A stretch of 17,826 bases of DNA from Chitinophagaceae bacterium (GTDB lineage: Bacteria; Bacteroidota; Bacteroidia; Chitinophagales; Chitinophagaceae): NCBI GenBank assembly GCA_014379785.1, contig JACMLD010000527.1:1-17826 (forward strand). The letters are read 5' to 3'. Positions 7,093-13,569 of the stretch are shown piece after piece (position 1 is the stretch's first letter; each line of letters opens with the position of its first letter). Both the position numbers and the translations under genes were made by a program. Under the pieces are notes generated by a model that saw only the letters and a list, made by a program, of their open reading frames with translations, was not told the DNA's origin and searched no databases.

Positions 7093-8511
7093 ATGTCAGG
7101 ACAACACGAATACAGCTTTTTTGGAGCTGTAGAAAAAAGTTTCGACAAGGCCGCCAGATTCACTACCTGGGACCCGGGCATTCTGGAGCAAATCAAACAA
7201 TGCAATTCAGTATACAGGATGCACTTCCCGGTGAAAATTGGTGAGAAAATAGAAGTCATCAAAGCATACCGTGTACAACACTCACATCATAAGACCCCGT
7301 GTAAGGGGGGTATCCGCTTCGCAACAACAGTAAACCTGGACGAAGTAATGGCGCTGGCAGCACTAATGACTTATAAATGTGCCATTGTAAATGTCCCATT
7401 TGGAGGTGCAAAAGGCGGTATCACGATAGACCCTAAAAAATACACTGTTTACGAACTGGAGAAAATAACCAGACGATACACGCACGAGCTGATAAAGAAA
7501 AACTTTATCGGCCCGGGTACTGATGTTCCTGCTCCGGACTACGGAACAGGCGAACGCGAAATGTCGTGGATCCTGGATACCTATACCAGTATGCGTCCGG
7601 GCGAAATAGATGCGCTGGGCTGCGTCACCGGAAAGCCGGTAACACAGGGCGGTGTTCGTGGAAGAAGAGAGGCAACAGGTCTCGGGGTGTTTTACGGACT
7701 ACGCGAAGTTTGTAACATGACAGACGTGATGAAAAAACTCGGACTTGAAACAGGCATAAAAGGAAAAACTGTGGTGGTACAGGGACTTGGAAACGTGGGA
7801 TACCATGCGGCTAAGTTTTTCCGCGAAGGCGGCGCGATCGTTGTCGGACTCGCAGAATACGAAGGCGCCATCCACAATCCTGCCGGACTCAACGAAGAAG
7901 AAGTTTTTCAGCACAGAAAAAAAACGGGTTCAATCCTGAATTTTCCTGGTGCCACCAATATCACCAACTCCAGCGACGCACTTGAGCTGCAGTGTGATAT
8001 CCTTATCCCAGCTGCCCTCGAAAACGTCATCAACGGAGACAATGCCCCACGCATAAAAGCAAAAATTATTGGTGAAGCGGCAAACGGTCCCCTCACTCCC
8101 GAGGCCGATGAAGTATTTATTAAGAAAGGCGTGCTGGTTGTGCCGGATATGTATCTCAACGCAGGTGGTGTAACTGTTTCTTATTTCGAATGGTTAAAAA
8201 ACCTTAGCCATGTCCGTTATGGCCGCATGGAGAAAAGGTTCACCGAAAACATGAACGCACATATCATCGGACAGATAGAAGATCTTACAGGCAAGAATAT
8301 AGCGCAGAAAGAAAAAGAATTCATCATGCATGGCGCTGATGAAGTGGACCTGGTGTACAGCGGTCTCGAAGAAACCATGATCACCGCAACCCGCGAGATC
8401 ATGGACCTGTGGAACAAAACCGCTGAAATTCCCGATATGCGAACTGCTGCTTACGTTGTTGCTATCAACAAGGTGGCCACGAGTTATGCTGAACTGGGGA
8501 TCTTCCCATAA
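7093..8511 (+). CDS. gdhA: Glutamate dehydrogenase (Glu/Leu/Phe/Val dehydrogenase family)
   Basis: This enzyme catalyses the reversible oxidative deamination of glutamate to 2-oxoglutarate and ammonium with NAD(P), linking nitrogen and carbon metabolism. It has 472 residues. CKGGIRF holds Lys71, TYKCA holds Lys95 and PFGGAKGGI holds Lys107. The spacing of 24 and 12 residues equals that of the three active-site lysines of characterised glutamate dehydrogenases. Keeping the first Lys, which contacts the substrate side-chain carboxylate, favours glutamate over leucine or phenylalanine. DVPAPDYGTGEREM contains the catalytic Asp149, and the Rossmann motif GLGNVG is at 231-236. Coenzyme preference is not clear. 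The gene is separated from the ccmD-like gene by 86 bp with an A-rich leader, so it probably has its own promoter. It ends upstream of a strong hairpin. Confidence 0.94.
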   Translation: MSGQHEYSFFGAVEKSFDKAARFTTWDPGILEQIKQCNSVYRMHFPVKIGEKIEVIKAYRVQHSHHKTPCKGGIRFATTVNLDEVMALAALMTYKCAIVNVPFGGAKGGITIDPKKYTVYELEKITRRYTHELIKKNFIGPGTDVPAPDYGTGEREMSWILDTYTSMRPGEIDALGCVTGKPVTQGGVRGRREATGLGVFYGLREVCNMTDVMKKLGLETGIKGKTVVVQGLGNVGYHAAKFFREGGAIVVGLAEYEGAIHNPAGLNEEEVFQHRKKTGSILNFPGATNITNSSDALELQCDILIPAALENVINGDNAPRIKAKIIGEAANGPLTPEADEVFIKKGVLVVPDMYLNAGGVTVSYFEWLKNLSHVRYGRMEKRFTENMNAHIIGQIEDLTGKNIAQKEKEFIMHGADEVDLVYSGLEETMITATREIMDLWNKTAEIPDMRTAAYVVAINKVATSYAELGIFP

Positions 8512-8537
8512 GATATCCCGACTTCGGCCGGCTGGGG

Positions 8538-8567
8538 ATTTCTCCGCTCGCTTCGCTCGGTCGAAAT
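8538..8567. repeat. Intergenic imperfect palindrome containing CGCTCGCTTCGCTCGG
   Basis: ATTTC at 8538-8542 pairs with GAAAT at 8563-8567, and inner CCG/CGG can also pair, so the unit can fold as a bulged hairpin. It includes a direct repeat of CGCTC separated by GCTT. From memory, sequences of the form ATTTCTCNNNGCTCG...GAAATGAC are scattered between genes in many bacteria, including Bacteroidota, as small REP-like palindromes. It lies in the convergent gap between gdhA and the fibre operon. Confidence 0.55.
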
Positions 8568-8568
8568 G

Positions 8569-8597
8569 ACAAATCCCCGCAACTTGCGGGGATTTGT
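8569..8597. terminator. Strong bidirectional hairpin terminator
   Basis: ACAAATCCCCGCAA at 8569-8582 and TTGCGGGGATTTGT at 8584-8597 are perfect inverse complements around one central base. The hairpin would have about 13 pairs and a small loop. The stem ends in an A/T-rich foot, and on the plus strand it is followed by CTTAATATT, a weak U-tract. It sits between the convergent ends of gdhA and the T9SS protein gene and probably stops both transcripts. A further GGGGATTT at 8534-8541 could pair with the same AAATCCCC arm, giving an alternative larger fold. Confidence 0.8.
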
Positions 8598-8621
8598 CTT
8601 AATATTCAACTTATCAACTTC

Positions 8622-10049
8622 CTACTGCACCAGCACTCTCTGACTATTCACAAACGAACCACTCCGCACTTCCAGCACATAAATACCAGGTCTTACTGAA
8701 GACGTCAGCGGTACAGTATAAGTGCCGCCATTGCTGATACTTACCTTTCCTTTCTGTACAGTCTGTCCGGCCAGGTTTACAAGGTTGTAGTTATAGTTGC
8801 CATTGTGGTTGCTGCCGGCAGTGAAACGGATTGCTCCGGTCATTGGGTTGGCCACAGAGAAATAATCATTGAGAGAAACACGCTCAAATACTTTCACCAC
8901 AGAAGACACTCTCGACTTATTGTCCTTATCAATACTTCTAAGGCGATAATAGGCTACCTGCCCCATTGATTTGGCATCGGAAATCTCGTATTGCTCCGCA
9001 CGTCCGCTATTCTGAGCCGCCGCCGTTCCGGCGAGATAGAAAAGATTACCATCATCACTGCGCTCTACTTCGTAGCGTGCCACATTTACTTCATCGGTTG
9101 TGGACCAGCTTACTATGTTCTTTCCGTTCTTACGAACCGCGGTGAACTTCACGAGTTGCACTGGCAGTACAAAGGAAATGCTTCCCAGTACAAACGCCCC
9201 AAAAGACGATGTCACATTGGAAGTGATGTTTCCAGTGGTATTTACGTTGCCCGTTGCGCTTCCGCCGATGCTTGTCCACATACCGCCGGTATAATGAGCC
9301 ACCCTGATATCGGGTATACCGTAGTTCGGCATAGTGATTTTTGATTCGTCCCAGTTCATCGCAATCTGGGCATTGCCACCACTTACACGGTTGATGTTCC
9401 AGTATTCAAACTGATCAACTGTAAACAGTGGAGCCAGAACATTGCCTGTATTTGGGGTTGCGCCACCGTAGTTGGTATTGTAAGTGGACAATGCAGTCAG
9501 ATTCACTGCAGCGATTGTCCGCTCTACTGTGCCATTCCCAACGGGGAAGACAAAATCCGTTGCTCCGGTTTTGCGCACCCAGCCGCTTACATGCCGGCTA
9601 TCACCATCTCCTGTGTAAGAAGATCCATCTTCATAGATCAGATAATTGGGCGTGGCAGAAGTGGAAATAATACCATCTGTAAAAGTATGCACTCCGCTTA
9701 CGCTAAGATTATTGCTGAGCAATATCCCTGCAGCATTCGAAGACACAAAATTAAATGTGCGGAATTGCTGGGCACCGCTGACGGTTTGCAATGCAGAACC
9801 GTTGAGGAAGAGCGTTCCTGTTCCGACAGCCATCGTGGCCTGGTTGTTTACAAGATTTCCGCGCAGGTGGAGTGCACCATTGTTGGTCAGCAGGCCGCTG
9901 GCGTTGTTTGTCATAATCCCATTCACATAAAGTACATCAGTACCCGATGAAAGGTATAGTGTACCTGTGTTTGTCAGGTCAACCTGTGCAGAGACTGCAG
10001 TCGACATTGCCAGAAAACCAAGGCCGAGTAAGAGTTTAGATGTTTTCAT
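8622..10049 (-). CDS. Secreted protein with T9SS type A sorting domain
   Basis: This 475-residue protein is predicted to be exported and then moved across or onto the outer membrane by the type IX secretion system. A signal peptide (1-21, STAVSA before Gln22) is followed by a repetitive beta-rich part (about 23-120) with NTGTLYL, NNGALHL and GTGTLFL strands, suggesting a beta-helix. A central beta domain spans about 120-290. Then comes LPVQLVKFTAVRKNGKNIVS (295-314), which starts a fibronectin-like domain common just before T9SS tails. The sorting domain covers about 394-475, with VANPMTGAIRF, NLAGQTV, PGIYVLEV and the QRVLVQ end. It is the last gene of the operon. Its ATG overlaps the stop of the upstream S74 gene by 4 bp, so production is coupled to the fibre proteins. 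It may be a cap, anchor or companion of the fibres. Confidence 0.88.
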   Translation of the reverse strand: MKTSKLLLGLGFLAMSTAVSAQVDLTNTGTLYLSSGTDVLYVNGIMTNNASGLLTNNGALHLRGNLVNNQATMAVGTGTLFLNGSALQTVSGAQQFRTFNFVSSNAAGILLSNNLSVSGVHTFTDGIISTSATPNYLIYEDGSSYTGDGDSRHVSGWVRKTGATDFVFPVGNGTVERTIAAVNLTALSTYNTNYGGATPNTGNVLAPLFTVDQFEYWNINRVSGGNAQIAMNWDESKITMPNYGIPDIRVAHYTGGMWTSIGGSATGNVNTTGNITSNVTSSFGAFVLGSISFVLPVQLVKFTAVRKNGKNIVSWSTTDEVNVARYEVERSDDGNLFYLAGTAAAQNSGRAEQYEISDAKSMGQVAYYRLRSIDKDNKSRVSSVVKVFERVSLNDYFSVANPMTGAIRFTAGSNHNGNYNYNLVNLAGQTVQKGKVSISNGGTYTVPLTSSVRPGIYVLEVRSGSFVNSQRVLVQ

Positions 10050-11788
10050 AGATTTTCCGTTTCCAGTATTGCTAATTCAGTTTTTAAATTTTCGAGTTGC
10101 TTCTGCTGTGTTTTGAGTGCATTGATGAGCACCGTTACAAGTTCAGCGTAATTCATTCCGAGTTTTTCTTTCGACTCATCACCTTTGACTACTTCAGGAA
10201 TAATTTTTCTTATGTCCTGAGCTATCAGTCCAATTTTTGCTTTTGCGTCTTTTTTATCTTTCCAGTTATAAGAAACCGGCTGCATTTGCAAAAGCTCTGT
10301 CAGACCATATTCCAGCGAAGTAATATTTGTTTTCAGTCTTGCGTCAGAAGTTTGAATCACTCCATTTGCCGACCAGACCTGCGACCATCTCGCCGCATTT
10401 GTGCCCAGAGAAAAGGTGCCATTCGTGCTCGGAGCGGTGATGCCTGCTACCGTCAGTTTGTCTGCAGGCACTGCAATGGTTCCGATTGCTATATTACCGT
10501 TGGCGGCTATACGCATTCTTTCGCTTGCAGCGGTAAATCCGTTTGTGAAAAATATCATGTCATAACTGGGCGTGCCGTTTCCTATCACCAGATTGGCACC
10601 AGTGCTGAAAAAATAGGCTTCGCTCGGTCCGTTAAGAATTGGAATGAGACTATTTGAATAAGCGGATGAGTTGATACCCATGTCAACATAGTTAAAGGAT
10701 TCGTCTCCGTTGTCAGCCGTCGCCACCACATCCGAACTCGCAGTGCTGCCGGAAGAAAGGTTCTGAATATTCAGCTGCAGATAATTGTTTATCTCTCCCC
10801 TGCCGCTGATTACATTTAATGAAGACGAAGTTCCTGCATCTATCAAAAGCTTTTCTGCATTTGGTGTTGCACTGAAAGATGAAGAACCGATGCCCACAGC
10901 GCCAAGTTCCGTAATTCTCAACTGTTCTGTGTTGCTGGTGAACCATCTGAGGTCAGTGACATTGTTTGTTGTAGTGCCCAGGTAGTACGCATCGAAACCT
11001 GTTCCACCACCAGTGGCAAAACTTCCATTGCTGAAGCCATTGAACCTGAACTGGCTTATCAGATCGCCGCTCTGAAGATTTTGCTGGGCTGCGAAGGAGC
11101 CTCTGATCTTACGCAGTAAAATTCCCTGGGTAAAAGTGCCATGGTCGTCAAGAATATAATCGTTTGCAGCGTCATCATTGTCGCTTACAATATGAAATTT
11201 ACTTTCCGGACTCGTGGTTCCTATTCCAAGTGCGCCCGATGTGGTCAGCCTCATCCATTCAGTGCTGTTTGTTATAAATGGAAGAAAATGGTTTGTGGTT
11301 GTACCGACAGATTTTTGTACGGTCAGTCTGTTTCCGCCATTGTTCCAGCTTCCGCCCAAGGCCGCTGTTTTTCTTACCGGTGTTTGCTGCGCAGAAAGTT
11401 CCCAGCCAGTGCCATTGCTGATCACCCTGATGTATTCATTGCTTTCATCGAGTTGCCAGGTGGACAAACCTTCAATCAACTGAGAGGAGGTGGTGGCAAC
11501 CGTAAGAACCGGGACTGCACCCACCGAATTAGTATTCTTTATCCAGTATATTCTCCCCGTGCAATCACTGGCGTCGGGTAATGTGATTGTTGCCGCGGCA
11601 TTGCCTGTGAATACCAGGCTCTGGTCATTGTATGTAATGGCTGTATTTGAATTGAATGTTCTGATTGCTGTAGCCATCGCTCCTCTTACATCGAGTGCAG
11701 AGTTTGGGACCGCAGTCCCAATGCCAGTCTGGGCAGAAACACCGGCACTCAGGACAAGCAGGCCGAGGCCGATTAATGTTTTACGCAT
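10046..11788 (-). CDS. Tail-fibre-like secreted protein with C-terminal S74 intramolecular chaperone domain (paralogue A)
   Basis: 580 residues. Signal peptide 1-19 (LSAGVSA) leads to TGIGTAVPNSALDVRG, the usual head of this fibre family, and a beta-rich N-terminal domain to about 134. A GGNRLxxxKSxGTxxNxxLPFITN segment follows (about 151-174). MRLTTSGALGIGTTSP and related linkers separate further beta domains. The EKLL-type module covers 312-428. The S74 domain begins at about 480 with SDARLK (Ser481, Lys486), the self-cleavage dyad of endosialidase-type chaperones, then IGLIAQDIRKIIPEVV and LGMNYAELV. Residues about 557-580 form a coiled coil. By analogy the chaperone trimerises, folds a triple-stranded fibre and cuts itself off, leaving a chain to about residue 480. 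The ATG lies within the last 16 bp of the upstream gene. No T9SS tail is visible. Confidence 0.88.
   Translation of the reverse strand: MRKTLIGLGLLVLSAGVSAQTGIGTAVPNSALDVRGAMATAIRTFNSNTAITYNDQSLVFTGNAAATITLPDASDCTGRIYWIKNTNSVGAVPVLTVATTSSQLIEGLSTWQLDESNEYIRVISNGTGWELSAQQTPVRKTAALGGSWNNGGNRLTVQKSVGTTTNHFLPFITNSTEWMRLTTSGALGIGTTSPESKFHIVSDNDDAANDYILDDHGTFTQGILLRKIRGSFAAQQNLQSGDLISQFRFNGFSNGSFATGGGTGFDAYYLGTTTNNVTDLRWFTSNTEQLRITELGAVGIGSSSFSATPNAEKLLIDAGTSSSLNVISGRGEINNYLQLNIQNLSSGSTASSDVVATADNGDESFNYVDMGINSSAYSNSLIPILNGPSEAYFFSTGANLVIGNGTPSYDMIFFTNGFTAASERMRIAANGNIAIGTIAVPADKLTVAGITAPSTNGTFSLGTNAARWSQVWSANGVIQTSDARLKTNITSLEYGLTELLQMQPVSYNWKDKKDAKAKIGLIAQDIRKIIPEVVKGDESKEKLGMNYAELVTVLINALKTQQKQLENLKTELAILETENL
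10505..10858 (-). repeat. EKLL fibre module, copy 1 (paralogue A)
   Basis: Encodes about residues 311-428. Core wording: EKLLIDAG, NVISGRGEINNYLQLNIQN, ASSDVVATADNG, FNYVDMGINSS, AYFFSTGANLVIGNG, MIFFTNG and ERMRI. It is the most diverged of the complete copies in its first part (AEKLL rather than NPEKLL). Confidence 0.85.
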
Positions 11789-13542
11789 GTGGCAGCAGTT
11801 TTGGTTTTTTTCAATGCATTGACTCTTTCCTGTATGGCATCTATCTGCTGCTGCTGTTCTTTCACGGCGTTTATCAAGACCGGAACAAGTTCAGCATAGT
11901 TCATTCCAAGATTTTCTTTGGTTGCATCGCCCGTTACCACTTCAGGAATGATCTTCTGAACATCCTGTGCGATTAGTCCGATTTTCCCCATGCTTCCCGG
12001 GTTACTGATCCAGTCGTATCTCACCGGTTCCATTCTAAGTACTTCGCTGAGGCCGTAACTGAGTGGAAGAATATTTGTTTTCAGCCTTGCATCTGATGTC
12101 TGTATAACACCATCTGCAGCCCAGACCTGTGACCATCTTGCAGTCGTTTTACCAAGTGTATAAAGGTTGTCAGCCGAAGGCGCTATCACACCTGCCACTG
12201 TTAATTTATCAGCGGGGTTGGTAACTCCAATGCCCACGTTGCCGGTTGACATAATGCGCATTTTTTCATCGGTGTCGTTGAAACCATTTGTAAAAAATAT
12301 CATGTCGCGCGCAGCGGTGCCGTTCCCGAGGATGAAATTTCTGCCCGTTGCATACATATAGGCAGTGTTGGCGCCTGCCAGTATTGGAAGGCTGGTATTG
12401 TCGTATCCGCTTGAGTTTATTCCAAAGTCAATGAAATTTGTCGTTTCAGTGGCATTGTTTGAAGAGGCCACCACATCCGAACTGGCAGAACCTTCAGCAG
12501 AACGGTTTTGAATATTCAGTTGGAGATAGTTGTTTGTATTTCCCTTTCCACTGATTACATTATAAGAAGTAGTTACACCCGCGTCTACGAGTAATTTCTC
12601 CGGATTGGTCGCATTAAAAGCAGAAGAACCAATTCCCACGTTCCCTGTTTCAGATATTCTCATCCTTTCCACTCCGCTGGTGAAAGCCCTGAGGTCGGTC
12701 AGATCATTTGTGCCATTGCCACGATAAAATCCTTCGATGGCTGAGCCCGCGGTGGTACCAAGAGAACCGTTGAACCTTGGTACAAATCTCAAAAAACCAA
12801 TGGCGTCATTTGCAGCCAGGTTGGTTGGTGCGGCAGCGGTGCCCCGAGATTTTCTCATATACAGACCCTGGGTGGTTCCCACGCCATAGTCGTCAAAAAT
12901 ATAATCGTTGCCTGTATCGCTTGCTTCGCTCAGGAGATGTAACCTCCCGGCAGGAGCTGTTGTGCCGATACCCAAAAATCCTGTTGTTGAAAGTCGCATC
13001 CTTTCTACATTGTTTGTAATAAAGGGAAGCGCGATGTTTGTTATGGTACCCAAAGATTTTTCGCCCGCCAGTTTGTTGCCGCCCTGGAGCCATGAACCAC
13101 CCGTAGTGGCGGTCTTTGGTACGATTACATTTTGTGTAAGCACATACCAGTTTGCTCCGTCACTTATCACTTTGATTGCTTCATCGGGCTCATCCAGTGT
13201 CCACGACGCACTGCCATCCAGCGTTTGTCCGCTTGTAGTGGCAATTGTAAGCACAGGTGTCGGGAGTGTAAGACTTGCATTTTTTATCCAGTAACTTCTT
13301 CCTGTGCAGCCTACGGCAGTTGGCAGGGTGAGTGTTCTTGCTGAGGTGCCTTCAAACACAAGTGTGTGATCCGTTGCAAGCGCGCTGACAGACGTGGTGA
13401 ATATGCGATAATTGGTAGACAGCGACCCTCTCACATCAAGCATACTGTTTGGTGTGGTGGTGCCTATGCCAACCTGGGCGTCAGCGCCTGTGGCTGCGAC
13501 GAGGCCAATCATCAGCGGGATTAAAAAGCGATTCTTGTTCAT
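11773..13542 (-). CDS. Tail-fibre-like secreted protein with C-terminal S74 intramolecular chaperone domain (paralogue B)
   Basis: 589 residues with the same domain order as its downstream neighbour. The signal peptide is 1-22 (GADA before Gln23), followed by VGIGTTTPNSMLDVRG and an N-terminal beta domain with TGRSYWIKN and PVLTIATTSGQTLDG. The GGNKLxxEKSLGTxxNxALPFITNNVERMR segment is at about 154-183. Several ERMRI...GNVGIG linkers occur. The EKLL module covers 315-430. The S74 domain contains SDARLK (Ser483, Lys488), GKIGLIAQDVQKIIPEVV and NLGMNYAELVPVLINA. A Gln-rich coiled coil ends it (about 560-582), plus a short basic tail with one Cys. It starts 27 bp after the 764-residue paralogue and overlaps the next gene by 16 bp. 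It probably arose by tandem duplication with paralogue A. Confidence 0.88.
   Translation of the reverse strand: MNKNRFLIPLMIGLVAATGADAQVGIGTTTPNSMLDVRGSLSTNYRIFTTSVSALATDHTLVFEGTSARTLTLPTAVGCTGRSYWIKNASLTLPTPVLTIATTSGQTLDGSASWTLDEPDEAIKVISDGANWYVLTQNVIVPKTATTGGSWLQGGNKLAGEKSLGTITNIALPFITNNVERMRLSTTGFLGIGTTAPAGRLHLLSEASDTGNDYIFDDYGVGTTQGLYMRKSRGTAAAPTNLAANDAIGFLRFVPRFNGSLGTTAGSAIEGFYRGNGTNDLTDLRAFTSGVERMRISETGNVGIGSSAFNATNPEKLLVDAGVTTSYNVISGKGNTNNYLQLNIQNRSAEGSASSDVVASSNNATETTNFIDFGINSSGYDNTSLPILAGANTAYMYATGRNFILGNGTAARDMIFFTNGFNDTDEKMRIMSTGNVGIGVTNPADKLTVAGVIAPSADNLYTLGKTTARWSQVWAADGVIQTSDARLKTNILPLSYGLSEVLRMEPVRYDWISNPGSMGKIGLIAQDVQKIIPEVVTGDATKENLGMNYAELVPVLINAVKEQQQQIDAIQERVNALKKTKTAATCVKH
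12253..12606 (-). repeat. EKLL fibre module, copy 2 (paralogue B)
   Basis: Encodes about residues 313-430. Core wording: NPEKLLVDAG, YNVISGKGNTNNYLQLNIQN, ASSDVVASSNNA, TNFIDFGINSSGY, AYMYATGRNFILGNG, MIFFTNG. It ends at EKMRI and GNVGIG, where the next linker begins. Confidence 0.85.
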
Positions 13543-13569
13543 GATTTTGGATTTATAAAGGTCAGATGT

